In this document: positions 13,501-28,500 of the stretch, in pieces
How the letters are laid out: every line of letters starts with the position of its first letter
Position numbering within the stretch: the first letter of the stretch is position 1
Assembly (NCBI GenBank): GCA_037179385.1
Contig: CM074180.1
Location: forward strand, 27,385,455-27,449,454
Length of the DNA stretch: 64,000 nucleotides
From: Holothuria scabra
Lineage: Eukaryota; Echinodermata; Holothuroidea; Aspidochirotida; Holothuriidae
Reading direction: 5' to 3'
Made by a program: the position numbers and the translations under genes
Notes under the pieces: generated by a model
Databases searched by the model: none
What the model was told of the DNA's origin: nothing
The model's input: the letters and a program-made list of their open reading frames with translations, nothing else

Positions 13501-16500
13501 AGGTCAAAAAGGGTTTAGAAGATGGTGTCAGCTTTTAGAAGATTTCCCTGTTTTAAGTATTGGCTTCATTGAAATCATGATTGATACAATGCTCAGAATA
13601 ACAAATAATCAGGGAATAAAACATTACACAGTGACAGGGTTATTGCCATATTGACTTTGTACTGGCCAGACATTTTGATCTCATTAAAGGTCAAAAGCAG
13701 TGGCCCCAAAATTACTTTGAAACAAGTACTTAACTTTGCTATTTTCTGTCATTTTTCTTCCAAGGATATTTTAAGGCTGAACAATTTAACATTCAAGGTT
13801 AGCCAAGATATTACTACTTGTAAATTTCACAATTCAGTGAAAAACACATTGTCACATGATTGTCAAGAGCCATTCACAAACAAGTATAGACTACTATCCT
13901 TGCTCAAATTAGGGTGACTGCATTTGCCCTTTAAACAGCCACACTGGTCATTTTTTTAGCTAAATTCATCTAGTCCGTATACATCAAGAACTGACTGAAT
14001 CTCATGAAATGCTAAGTAGTGACGAACAATGGCATAAACACAGTTTCTGATTTTCATTAAAATTAGCACATTGTTGAACTTGTTGACCCTTTTTGCATCC
14101 AGCCGTTTTCAATGCAAAGTTGTGCTATAAGTAAATTATCCATACATGAAACTTTTGAGAATTTTGCAATTTGCTTACTTAACATTGAATTGAGCAACTG
14201 ATTGTACATGAAAGCTTAAAACAGAGACTGTACTGTAGATTGCACCGACAAACCTACAGTCGGAAATGCTATTTCCTGCGTTCTATTTAAAATTTTTGGT
14301 ATGCAACACACCAACCGATGGTAGCAGTCTACTTAGGTGTCTTTTGAAAAAGGATTATATTTTTCAGGCAAACAACCCATTGCCCTACCCCTCCCCCAAA
14401 AAACTGAAATGCGCTCACACACCTCAGAGCTTTGCAGCTGAAACTGAAATACAAATATTTTTCCCAATATTTAATATTCATCTCTTGAATTCTTCTTTTG
14501 GCACACAGGGACCTAGGTGTAATTTGCTCCCTGTAAATTATATTATTTTTACTAATACATGTGTCCACTGATCTGGGCAAGAAATTCACTTCTCTGTAAC
14601 ATTTGACCACAAACATATCATCATCTAGCTCACCATTGGCATACTCCATTTCAATGAATAATGTCTTTGAATCTGTGTCCAAAAAATGGTTAAAGTAGGA
14701 GATGATGTTGGGGTGATCCAGTAAAGCCAGGATGTCAATCTCATTCTGAGAATCATCTTGTTCTTTCTGGGAACATTTGTCTAAGCTGACTTCCTTCCAA
14801 ACAACTAGGGAATTGTCCTGCAACAGAAGAGAAGACAACATTACTTGGTGTATCAGGATGTTAACTAACCCTGGTTCCCTAGTTGAAGATGCACAAAGTC
14901 CCCTGGAAACTTGAAAAATATCCTGTGCGCACAAGGTCTGGTTACTCAGATACTGATTCCTTGAAAAATCCCTTGGCATCAAACATGGACAGAGGCTATT
15001 CACCAAAGTCACTGCATTGCACATCTCTCTGCTTTGTCAATCAGGCTTCTATTGCACAACAGTTCTTACTATTAAAGGTGCTGTCCTGCCCATGTATTGG
15101 TAACACATCTACTGTGTATGATCAGCACCATCCAGTTTTCCAAACTGAAACATGCTTACATCATGTATATGACCTCTATACAATTTGCTTACAATTAAAA
15201 ATGCTAATTTTCTCCTAATAAACACAAGTTATCTCCTGGTGACATTAAAAATAAACCAGAGAACCAGTAGAACACCCTTGGTTATATGATATCTGTATGG
15301 AACAGTGGCGTGTGCAGGATTTTGGATGTGGGGGGAACAACCTGTGATTCCTCCGACTGATACCCAGTGCACCGAAGGTGGGCCACGAGCATGAAGGGCG
15401 AGTTTGAATGTGTGGAGTCCAAGGGCCTGCACTAGAGTCCCTGGCCAGGTCCAGGGGTAGGCTCCAGAATGGGTCCAGGGGGCAAAGCCCCCAGAAGCTC
15501 ATGCAATATAGGGTGATAGGACAGCCACAAATTGATCCTAGAGGAACTATTGATCAGGTTTTTTAGTGTCTGATTTTGTTAAATGTGATGTCAATGATGG
15601 AAAGTTCAGGTCTCTCAGGAGCTACCTTATGAACTACTGAAACATACCCAAAAAATAAACAAGTCTTGGTAATTTTATTTTGTCAATTTAGCAGATGGTT
15701 TTCTTGTCAAAAGTGAATATGATAGATAGGGTAATTTACACGTGTGCTATTTTCAAAACACTTCATGTGAGGTCTATTTCGGTGCATTAAAATAATCAAT
15801 AACACAAGAAAAACAGAGTGTACAGGTAAGGTTAAGACTGCACTGGTGTAGATGCATGAGGCCGAGTAAAAATATTTCTGCCAGTGGAGTAGAAGTTCAC
15901 CTACTCTGTAAACTGTACCTCATAGAAGTTGCGTGTGCATGATTTCAAAGGGGGAAACCATTCCAAATTCTCCCAACTTATTTTGTAAACGGGATGTTCT
16001 TATTCATTTAGAAATCTAGGAGCAAACACAGAAACATAAAAGATAGAGGGGAGGATATAGCAAAGAAGGAAAAATACATATGGACATCCAGTACTACATC
16101 AAGTTTTGAGTAAATGTGTCCATTTAAACAGGCCCGTAGCCAAAGGGGCCAGGAGCATAAAGTTTTCGCCCCTTCTCTTTGCGTGAGTGGTACACTGTGG
16201 TGTGCTACTGTATGCATCACACGTCTGACAGGATTGAAGTTAAGGATCACAAGGCCAATCAGGTTTGGTGAGGTGATTAATGACAGAGAAAATTAATAGC
16301 ACCTAACCTACACAGTTTTACGTAAAATTTTAAAGCTGGTAAAGGAGACTAAATGGGCGAAGCAAGGTTGATGATAGTAGGAGTATCTGCACTATGGGCT
16401 GGCCACATATACCCACCTGACTTTTTATTTTCTGATGGGGGACTGGAAGAGCTGGATACTTTGGTAGCAGACCAAGTCAATGAAAAACCCTGCAAATACT

Positions 16501-19500
16501 CAGAGTGTCTCTTCAGATTTTTCCTATTCCACTAACCCGTAACCCCCCCTGATCAAGAGGTTAGAGCATCAGACTTACAGTCCTGGCCAGGTCATCCTGA
16601 AGACTTTTAGAACCCACCGCCATCATGCTTGGTGCTCAGCATAAGCAATAATGTAGGGGAAACAAGCCTGTGAGCCGTAACTGGAAAAAAATGCTGTGGC
16701 CAGCTCGACTCGAACCGATTGGTTGGAAATTGGTCTGTAAAACTCTACATAACCTGACCTAATCTTTAGGGGTATATTGAAAAACATTGTGGGACTCTTG
16801 GATTTTGAGAACTAACAAAAGTACTATGTATGGAGTAAAATCCTTATAGAGTGATGGACAATTTAATTCTAGGCAACATTATTTAGGATTGTGTCTGGAG
16901 GAATTTAAAACAGTACAAATGCTAAGTGGTACAGCATGTAGTATAAAGTATTTATGATGAAAGGCAATAAGGGAAGATCATTACAAATGAACAAGATAAT
17001 GATGTTCATGATTTCATGCACTTGCAAGGCAGAGTTTGCAAAAATTTCAGTTCTGCCTTTGGAAATATGTAATATTTTCTTTTATTTACTTTTCAAAACC
17101 AATTTTGTTTTCTGAAGTATGTGGTTATTAGTTGTGAGGTCATGATATGCACTTTTTTTAATAGCCTACATAATTTTTATGCCTTCATAGCTGTTTTTTG
17201 TTTACTTGTTTTTCCTCTCCCTTGCATTTTTACTAGTTACAGTACAAGGCTGGAATTGAACCACAGTCTGGGAAATGACAATGATGTCCTACAAAAACAG
17301 CCAACCATTACAGCCACATTGGCCGATGTGCCCTCCAGCACCTGGCCATCGTGCCCTCTCACATAAATGACAAAGTTTCACCAGAACCTGACATAGAAAT
17401 TTCTCAAATAAATCCCAAATATTATACTCAAAAAATATGAAAACAAGCACCTAGATGCAATTTGCACAGATTGAAACAAAGGCTGTAAATAAACTGCATA
17501 TTACCACCAGTCAAATTGCAACTTTTAAATATGAGATGCTCTGATGGGTTCAATAATCCCCCCCCCCCCTTTTATATCACTGTACTGCACCGTACAATCC
17601 CAAAGTTGACATCGGCATAAATTGTTGTATTTAGATGAATAAAGCTGAAATCATCACAACAAAACTTGCTTTTCAGATTGGTGCTGGAAATGTGTGATTC
17701 ATACTCTTGCACTTATGCTTCAATTCTGGCTAAAATTATACATTTTTGCACAACACAGAACCACCTCCAAATAAATGGCCTTTGTGCTCCGCCATATAAA
17801 AACTTCTGGCCTTGGCACCTTATCTCATGTTCTTGGTGTTCTCCAAAATTTTTGAATGACCAAGGCCAAATGGCCATGCCCTTCTTCAACCTTTATTCCA
17901 GCCCTGTAGCCATGTCTTTTTATTCTTGGTGCTTTCCTGCTCATATTTTCCTCCTCACATATACCCACTTTAAATCAAAGTTATTGTTAAATTGCTGTAA
18001 TCTGTTTTCAGAGCTCTAGCTTTTCAACTCATTTGGATTTTATTTAACAACTGACGGATTAAATTTCTAATCTGTTTATATCTCAAAGACCTGGGAAGTA
18101 CTGTACTGTATGTCAAATAGTACAATGCCACACTAATGATGTGAAGTTGTCAAGTGCAATAAGATAGGACACTCTGCTACTTGAAAGGAAACACGTTCAT
18201 TCATTTAGCAGCCATGACCAGGCATGCATGACCAAAAAGAAGGAACAATTCCCACAACGTAAAAATTATAGAAGCATGCACAGGCCAATGTCAACAACCA
18301 AAACAATGTAAATAACATTGCGGTGTTATGAGAAAACAGTTACACCAAGATTACTTTTGCATCTGTGATGTCATCCCTATCATTCTCTGGCCATCTGACT
18401 AACTGTTCATGTATTTCCTCCCACTACTGTTATTAAAAAGAGGCTACTGTAGATTGACTCCTTGCTACTCTGTACATGTATGGGAAAAACATCTACAGGA
18501 AAAACATCCACAATGCATTACAAACATTTCTACAATATGTATAGATTCATTATGATCATAACAGGGAAGTGCCAATTTCATTCTACCCACTGTTCTACCT
18601 TTATATAATGGGCATTATTGTGCCCTCTTCTTAAAGGGCCAAACCTCTTACCCCAAACTACAATTTTGGTTAGGGGGTTCCAAAATTCTCAATTGGCTCA
18701 GCTCTTTGACTGACAGCTAATTCATACAATGCAGAGTACCAAAGCTTATGTTACACAGCATGAACGGAACTGAGTTTTGATTATATAAATTGAGTTTTTC
18801 TATACTCACCTTGAAGCAATAAACTGAGATTGTATCTTGATGAGGATGAATTTCAGACAATTGTGGGAGGGGCTTAAGTGAGAAGATTAGGAGAATTGGT
18901 ACTGTTTGGGGTGAGAGAACTGGGCCTTTAAGTACATGCTAAACAACCAATGAAACAAATCAGCCAAGTTCAGAGCATTCATGAGCAAATACTGAAACTG
19001 AAACTGTTGCTTGATTTTGATAAATGAATACTCATTTCCACAAAAAATCTTTTTAAGGTTATGTTGTCCTACAGGGAATAATTTAGCATTCAAATTTTGC
19101 GTAGCAGTTTTGACAATTTTTGAGGATTACAGACAACCAGCAGTTCTAAATATCTTAAGGGTGATGCAAACTACACAATCAGTCTTTGTACATTACAATA
19201 GTACTGAGGCAACACAAATGCATCATTTTTTTGTACTGTACTACCATAGTCTTCAGTTACATGCCTAGAAGAAAATACAGGACAAGACAATTTGCAGTGT
19301 ACTGAAGGGCCTGCTAATCATACAAAACCACAAGATTTATGATCTGTCAAATTATTAAATCAGCACATTAGGAGGAAACTTTTGTTTATGCAAGTGACTA
19401 AGTTTCAAACAGGTATGCAGAAATTGTTAATTTTGGTTTCCTTGCTTCACATTGTCCTAGGTATGATTTTACAATTGTATAACAAGACTACTAAGTCACG

Positions 19501-22500
19501 ATAACAATTCCAAGTATCTATTTCTTCTTTCTGTGCTATTTTTGAACTTTGCCACAATAGACCTAACACCCTACTTTCCCACTAGCTTTTGAACACATAC
19601 AGATACTCTTCAATGCCCTAACCCCCAAACAACAGTTAATTCAAAAAGAGGTTTGTGGCATCCAAAAATATACAGTATGACAGGGTTTAAAGAAGGGGGG
19701 ATTGAAATATGATGGCTTGGTTTCAATTTTTTTTTTTTTTCTGAGGGTTCTAAATGAAACTTTAATGAAAAGTAAACAATGCGATAAAAGATGGAAATGC
19801 CAAAGGATTTTTTTCTCCATTTCCAGCAAATGTAGCATATATCATGGCCCAGCATCTTAAAGCTGCCCAGTTTCAGTTTATTCAGTACTCAGAACATTTA
19901 AAGGCAAATAAAAAGCAGTTGCAGTTGCAGTTTGAAAGGAACTGTGTGGGATACAGGGAGAAGGACGAGTCTAATTTGAAACCACCTAAGTCTCTGTACA
20001 GGCAAGAGTGGAAGTTGAAATATGTTTTTTTTTTTTTTTTTTCCACTGTACTTCACTATTTCATTGGAATTAATTCGAAAAATGACTTAATGAAATGGAA
20101 TGTGGCTGTAGAGATAAGAGAACTCTTGCCTCTAAGTCCTTATTCAACAAACAATTCAAAAGTAACATTGAACAGGGAACTAGAAGATGTGCAAATGTCA
20201 TATATAAAAGCATGCACTACAAGGATAATCCCTCTGAAATCAAGAAATTGATTGAAAACATGGCTAAGATAGGTGATGCATATATATGCAGTATATTAAT
20301 CTGGGAACTAATTACAAAGAATTTTCTAGACTAGAAACTCGACTTAAAATCATTTTTTAGTCATGCAGATGTTAAGCAAAACCTTTAACAGTCTAAGCTG
20401 ATACATGGTGAATATACAACCTTAAATGTTCATAAACAGTATTACTGTACTGCACCAAGAATCTCAAATGTTAATTTGTGAAAGTCTCCTTATAAGAGCC
20501 TTTATCACAATGTTGGTCTCCCTGTTCACAAGGCAGTAAGACACAGAACATGAGAGTAATGGGGGTACCCTTTTTCTATTGCTATTCAAGCAATTTCTAT
20601 AGCAAAACCAAGTCTATGAATTAACAGTGACATAGCTATAATTTAATTGTATGGGGGGGGGGAGGCAAACAAACACTCAAGGGGGCAATATCGTAAGCAA
20701 TATTAAACTTTTATAAAGTCTAGTGCTGAGTATCAACACTTTTACCTATTCCTGTTCTTTACAAACATTAGGTCTATAGTTCTCCTGATGAAAACTAAGG
20801 TTTTTGGGCAGTGAGAAACAGATTGCATCTTAGTGGATTTTTGGGGGGAAGGGGGGGAAAAAAGGGTCTTGAATAAATTTTTTTGGGGGTACTGCTACCC
20901 CCTCACCCCCTATGGTTATGCCACTGTGCATTAAAGCTACAGAGCTACAAAGGCTACATTTTCTAGCCTGGCACAACTTAAAAATAACTTTGTTAATAAA
21001 TTTCAGTTAGTAAATTTCATCTCAATTGTTAAGTTTATCTAACAGTGCTCCAAACTGTGACTGAAAGTGGACAAAATGAAACCTTGAATTCATGTATTTA
21101 AACAAGGCAAAAGTAGTAAGAATGAACTATTTTCTGGCTCTGCTTGTACCTACACTTCTATTTTACCTACAGTTTAAACTCACAATACTAAACAGTTTTA
21201 AGGTGTCTATCAAACCACCTACTGAACAAGCAATTGATTTTCTTATATATGTCAAGGCAAGTTTAAGTTCTGCTACCTGATCCTACTTGCACCCAAGGGC
21301 ATCCCTCCTTTGTCAGATGAATGTCAGGCACAAGATGATATGACTTCATAGGACTACAACCTCAGACAGCAGTCAAAGCTGACTGATAAAATCATTACAG
21401 ACACGAACTGCCAGCGGGATTGCCTCATGATTTCGAATTAACTTTACTGAATTTCACTGTCAAAGAAAGAAAGCATATCACAATTTCACTCTGGGAATAA
21501 GGACTCTTACCATGGATGATATCCAAGCCTATGAGTTGAAAGCTCTACATATGGAATCCCTATATGTCTAGTCAATATTTGCACGAAACACAAAAAAACT
21601 GAAGGCTGTAATGGCCTCAGCTATGCTGCAGCTGCCTCAGTCATGCTTTGTTGCTACAGTACATGCTAGTGCTGATAGTCGTGATCGATTGTCAGTAGTC
21701 GCGATTACACTTTGGGAGTCCGATTAATCGCCTTCTAAACCTAACTTACGATTTCTCGATCACAAGTACTGAGAAGCAAATCCTACCCAACTAACAAAAA
21801 ATAAATAGAACAAACATGGAAGCAATTTGTCAGAAATATTTCAAACAGTTCACTAACAGTTTTCTTACATCGTTGCAGTACCCTTCAATAGTGACGGTAC
21901 TTATCACTTGAGTCAAACTTGTGTCATAAAGTTCCAAAACTTTCGCTGTCGGTCACTGCCCACATTCCATTCCAACACGTAACCTTGTGTCTTCCACTCA
22001 CGCTATTAATACTGTTCTACGATCACACCGCACTCATCACTGCACACACAAACCATTGAGTTGATATTACAACAAGCAGCTCCTTGCACAAACAAACTTC
22101 CACTCAGTGCACAGTGTGCACACACAGCCTGCTTCGCTCGATGTTCCTGTCGTTCGTTGTGACTGAGTTTCGATGAACTTAATGAATAAACATAACAGAG
22201 TCATTCGACAGATATCATTGGTCAATAGGCCCTTGTTCTGCTAGAGTATGGGCTAAATATTTCCACGAGGCTTTGTTTTGACGATAACTAATATTACTTT
22301 TTATTACGGGTTGATCAGGTTTGCCGATATGATTTTGAGCACAGGACAGGTTAATTTCTGTGTGTAAAATCCGTTTCCTAACTACGTAATACATAGAACC
22401 TGCAGGCTAGAACGTTTTACGAAATAGCTTGCATACTAATAACCACACTAGGGGTATCCTGGGAGTTCAGCTAGAAGGTGTAAAATGTATTCAATATTTG

Positions 22501-25500
22501 CTTTTAATAACGTAAGTACAGTAGTAGCCTCGTAGATTTGCATGCGTAAGTTTTTTCGATCATTACACAGGTACAAAAAAGGAAAAGAATTATCGTTGTT
22601 TACATTTGTTTGGTAGCTGTTTTGTAATTTTAAGGTCAGCCAACTCTCCACGAAACCACAGAGGAAATAAACACACTAGATACCAATATTGCAGAGTTTC
22701 TGATGTATTTTTGCTATGTACCAATGGCAGTGAAATGAGGTCATACTTGTTCTCGATTAATTGCTGTAAATCGCAAGAATGACTGCTCAATTAATCGATT
22801 ACAACGGAAATGCTCGACTATCAGCACTAGTACATGCAACACATTACAATAGCATAATTAAGCTGCTCCGACGTCGCTGCTATGTGCATTGTTACAAAAA
22901 TGGTTGCGGCTGCTGCAAAATGGCTGAGAGAGCTTCAGCTTGCCTAGTTTCGGATGGTGCATAGAGGATCTACTGAATTAATTTATTTTTCAAACTTATC
23001 TTTCACAAGTAGGTACTTACTGCTAAGACTGTTAAAATGTTTACATGAAAACTTACACAATGAAGCCTCCAAGAGATTTTCAAATTCATCTTTTACAAGT
23101 AGGTATTTACTGCTAAGATTGTTAAAATGTAAGGTCATTAAAACTTATGCACTGAGGCCTCCAAGAGGGGCAACTTTACAAGTCAGCTAATACACACAAT
23201 AAAGATTTTATTTTAAATCATTTCATACTTTCACTTCATTATACTGTACCAATGGTACCAAAAGCAGAGGGCATGCATTTCTGTATATTTCAAGATGACA
23301 TTCTTTTTTTGGAGGACAACTTGCTCGTGGTGTGCTACAAATGCACAGTATACATGTTTTGCAGTGAATACTATGCCGTACAAACAATATGTGACAAAAA
23401 AAGACATATGTTCAACAACTTCAGAGTTGATCTGGCAGTTAATTATTTTTGATAATTTGATATTTTTGAATTACTTAAAAAGTGTTGTTTGTGTGTAAAC
23501 TGTAAAGACACCAGGTTACATGTGCATCTAATTCAAAAGGACTAGACTAGATTTAACCTTATAGGCCCAATCCTGTCGCCCCAAACCACAATTTTTGTAG
23601 TGGTTTACAGAAATTCTCAATTGGCTCAGCTCTTTGATTGACAGCTAGTTTAAAAAAGCAAAGTACCATAGCTCATATTAAACAACCTGTACTGTAGACA
23701 GTGTTTTGATTACACACTGGGGTCTGGTATACTCACCCTGAAGCTATAAACTGAGATTGTGTTTGGATGAGGATGGATATTAAAGGGCCAAACCTCTCAC
23801 CCCAAACTACAATTTTGGTTACCCGGGTACCAAAATTCTCGATTGGCTCAGCTCTTTGACTGACAGCTAATTCAAACAATGCAGAGTGCCAAATGCCAAA
23901 GCTTTTATTACACAGCATGAATGGTAAGGAGAGTGTTTTGATTATATAAATTGAGTTTTTCTATACTCACCCTGAAGCAACAAACTGAGATTTTGTCTGG
24001 ATGAGGATGAATTTCAGACAATTGAGGGAGGGGCTTTAGTAAGAAGGTTAGGAGAATTGGTGCTGTTTGGGGTGAGAAAACTGGGCCTTTAAACAGTAGA
24101 CCTTATGCATCAATTGACAACACACTGGCATTCTCCATGCCCGGGGCAAAACAATGGAAGACATGGCCTCTCGCATAAGAATTTGCCCTGCACGTGTAGC
24201 AGACTAAGTACATATTCTACTGGTTGAAAAATCAGCTGCCTGCATTTGTTGGTGTTGGTTTGTTTTTCACCTAAAGGAGGGCACAGTTTTTGCTCTGTGA
24301 CATCATATGCAAAAGATCTGTTGTGGGAGCGGCTGGGCTTAATTAACTAAGGAGGTTAGGAAAATTGAAACTGTTTGGGTGCGAGGATTAGGAGAGCTTC
24401 TTCTCCCAATATTCTTTCTTCCAGCCACTCCAACAACTTCAGGATCTTAATTTAACCCATCCCTATCATAACCCTGTCATATAAACACAAAAATTTTCTG
24501 ATTTATTGTTTCAGAGCATACATAGTAAGCATACAGAGGTCCTAATGTGTAATTAAAATACTCACGGTTACTAGTACATGATGTTTAATATAAGTTGCTC
24601 TGCATATTTGCAATTTAATGTCAATCAAAGAGCTGTGGCAATTGAGGAATTCTGCAGACTAGCAGGTAAAATTTTAGTTTGGAATGGTGAATGACTGCCT
24701 TTAACTGCACACTGCATGGCTACACTACCACCAACATTTGTCTTCAATGCAGCTAACAGAGGGTTATTAAAACCTTTTCTTTTAAAGTCCTTTAATATAA
24801 ATAAAAAAAGGTCTGCATTTTTAAATGACACAAACAGTTCATTACAACTTACATTTTAGTCCTTTCACAATCATGTCCTTTGGCCACTTGTTCTTCTTTT
24901 CTTTTCATCAAATTTGTGGTCACTAGTACATTTGCTGAGAATTGTACAATAACATCATTAACACCTGACTAGTTTCTAATGTCCTGTGCTTTACACTTAT
25001 TTGCACAACAAAGAATGGCTTTTTCTATTAGTCCTTCAAATCTCTTTTCATATCAATTGCTGTAATCCACTGTACAACCTACATTTCAAGGATCAATGGG
25101 TTGTATACCCAAAACCTTGACATATTTTAGCAGTCACAATATTGTAATTTAAATACAAAAATAAGAGCCTTGGGGATTAACAGGGATTTTAGTAAAATTG
25201 GAACAGAGAGTTTGACATTTTGCAACTGTATTTCTGATTTTACAAGGTAAACTGCAGTTCAGTGTTTCTGCTAAGTAGTTGTTATTAGCTTTAGCGCCCT
25301 CACTATTAAATTTACTTTTCCTCTGCATTCCTGCATCCAATCAAACTTTCCAGCACAGATTATGTTAACTAGGTCAGAATACAAACAGCTGCTGAGTAGC
25401 ACATGTTCAGCTCTTGTTATCAACCGAATATATGTTAGTTGTGCTGTACATTATTTGCAAATAGAGCACTTCATTGCAGTACTACTGATCACACTCAGCA

Positions 25501-28500
25501 GACATCTTCAGTCTCCACTCATCATCAATCAGCCATTTCCAGAGGGCATTTCCTTGCAGAGAAGACCAAACCAGTACCATAGTGTACAAAGTATTGCAGC
25601 CAAAATTTTAGCAATAGTTATACCCATTGTCATTCTCACTTCTGCCTTGTATCATTGTATTACCGGGAAAGACCGCTTGTTTTTAAGCATTGCAAGGTGC
25701 ACAGTCAAAATGTTTTAGGTGGGTTTACTTTGCCCTGCAGCATGACAGATTGCAGTAATCTGGTAGGTAAAGCATTTCTATGGTTGCAGCATTTCAACTG
25801 CCTACATGTAGCTCGGCTTATTTGGGATCAGCTTATACCAGCAGTGCAACCTCCACAATTCATCGAGGAATCACCCCCAACAGCATTTAATTCTGCCAGA
25901 GCATTTACTGTTGGCTTCTCCACTTATTGGCAGAGTCATTCAATTGCCAAACTCAACAGCCTACTACAACAGATCGATAGTACCAGTTGACTCACTAGCT
26001 CCCATTCTCACAATCTGTTTTTGATGTAGACTTGCATGTTGCAAATATAATTACATAATAATTACTAGCGGTAGGTGACTAGACTATCACCAACCACCTA
26101 CAGTATAATCAACCATTACCATCCATATCCCAGCACATGTGTATCAAGATGACAATCATAACTGCGCTGTATGCTAACTGGTACCATTTCTTTTTATATT
26201 TTTACAGCTTGGTTGGAGAACAAGATTGGCACAGATGAGGACAAATGACCACACACAGAATTGGAAACCATTTATCATCTTCACAACCTTTTGATACCAA
26301 AACCACTTCAATCAACCAAATTCTCCAAAAAGTTATAAATTGGGTCAATACACTCAATCTGAGAAAATTTGACTCAACTGTTTTGTGGAACTGTACATAC
26401 ACACATCAACTGCAGGAAAAGATGAAACCCTCTTTTTTCATTTTTTCATATGACAAACATCAGCCCATCAAATTGACCAGCCTTTACATCAAAATTGTGT
26501 CATAGTGGCTTAGGGGAACACTGCAGTTGGTCACCAAAATTAGTCCTGTGATTTCAAGGGGAATAAGCTCCTAGACAACTTTGGCAATGGCTGCTGAAAA
26601 AGCTGATTTATGGCAATACTTTATTGTTGACTGTAACATGGAATACCTTAAAGCTGCCTTTACTGCTCGGGCTTATGCATCAGATACAACATAGCTTGTA
26701 ATTGCTTTACAGCAACTCTTTGCCAAAAAATTCTCTTGACAATGCGCGGTATTTTTTTTCAAGTCCAGGCTCTACACCCATAAATTATACCAACTGGATA
26801 CAACATAATTTGGCACATACAGAGGACAAGGCAAAATGCCACTTTGCCTCACAGATAATACTGCAAAACATGCATCCCATATCTAATGCCTAACAATTAT
26901 TTTTTTTTTATCACATCCCTGTTCTACAGTTAGTAATTTTTGAATCTCTGGAGTAAAAATATAATGAAACATAGGCCTTAAGTGTCATGGACCATATCCT
27001 GATCGAGTGATTCCACAATTCTGCAGCTAGATACTGTGCTCATAGTATGCACTATGGTGAATGGTGGAAGGAATTTACTTCACAAATTTATGAACTACCT
27101 GTAGTGTTCAGTGATAGTGGAGATGTCACTGATGATACGTCATGAGCACCTTCCAGTTAAATATCCGTGTGATCAAATACTGTTCAGAAACCCAGATCAC
27201 TGTTTTCCTGAGAAAGGTGACTGGGAATCCAAATACACTAGGTGTTAGCCTAACCCTAGTGAAATTCTTGCACTGACATTGCACACTACATACTGTATGA
27301 AGCAATTTATGACCCTAGGCAAGGCTTCTGTCTAGTAGGGTAAGGGGGAAATCAGGCCAGTAGCCAGCCCATGTGGAGGGGTGGGTCTTTTTTCCAAGAT
27401 GTGGACCTTTTTCCAAATATGGAGGCGGCTGGGGCATGCCATAAGCATACAGTTGCTAGGGGTCTGGGGCATGCTTCTCCGGAAAAGTTAGAATCTGCAG
27501 ATCTTTTGCAATCTGGAGCATTTTAGAGGACCCCCCCCCCCCCCTGGCTACAAGCCTGGAAATGTAGAAAATGTATCTTGTATTTTACTTAAGAAGTGTG
27601 CCCCTTTGCAGCAATGTATGAACAAACATATATATAGTCTTTAAAACTTTTCAGCTGGCACCTTATACCTTGAAGCAAGTTTTTTCCACCCTGAGCATAC
27701 CGGTAACTTCAGCCAAGGGCACCATAACTTCAGACTTGGGGTTCGGTACTAGTGAAAAACCTCACTCCCTTTTCCAGTGATAAACCCCCTTCACCTTTCT
27801 CAAGTTTCTGGCTGAAACCCTCTAAAAGACCAATGACTACTGGAATAATCTATAGCAGCTAAAGTCTTGCTTTTTGTGCTTAGAGTACAGTGTACCTAGG
27901 GTATATAAAATAAAAGGCTAAAGCATTTTATGAAATAATCACCCACAAACAAATGGAGTAGCCTAATGCACAGGGCACATTTTTTTGAACAATTTTAAGC
28001 CAATGCAAAAAATGGACTGTGAAGAAATGTTTTCCACATAATCACATAAAACATATAAGCCATGAAATAAACATGTACAAACACATTCCTAAGCATCATC
28101 ACTTAGTAAGTGGGTGCAATTAGGGGAGGAGGACAGGGCAGGGATCTGCCAGAGGGATCTACACTCTGTAGGTTTTAATGTTATCTTTGTTTACAAACTT
28201 GTGGCAGTTGATAGGATCAGCCCCTATAAGAGACTCTGTGGTCTGAAAAATCAAAAGTAGGTTAAAAAATGCAGCTGTGTCTTTCATTTGTGATAATGAT
28301 CTCACCAGCATACCATAGAATCATTTAGCTAAGCCAGCAGGGAGGCAGAAGACATGCTAGGTGAATGCTCCAAGTCATATTTCTCTGAACTATCTTTTCA
28401 GTCTTGTTTGTGGTGGAATCCGATGGCAGCTTGGCAGGTAATATCACAAACATGTCTGACATACAGTACAGGAGGAGTCACTCATAACCCCTGGAATACC

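Noticed and set aside
14329..14633. Long minus-strand open frame (231 codons) containing kinase sequence
   Set aside because: Only 14634-14817 is exon (NEK9 exon 2). The rest reads through the donor at 14633 and upstream of the acceptor, and has no kinase similarity.
19844..20251. 135-codon plus-strand open frame
   Set aside because: Includes a poly-T tract read as phenylalanine, lacks any domain and has no splice-site or family support.
25362..25990. Two overlapping frames that look like a membrane protein or recombinase remnant
   Set aside because: No motif of a known family and no splice signals linking them. Kept only as an unassigned stretch.
26702..26893. C-type-lectin-like fragment (INYTNW...EDKAKC)
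   Set aside because: Only a short resemblance to the WND region. The expected cysteines and upstream domain are missing and no exon borders fit.
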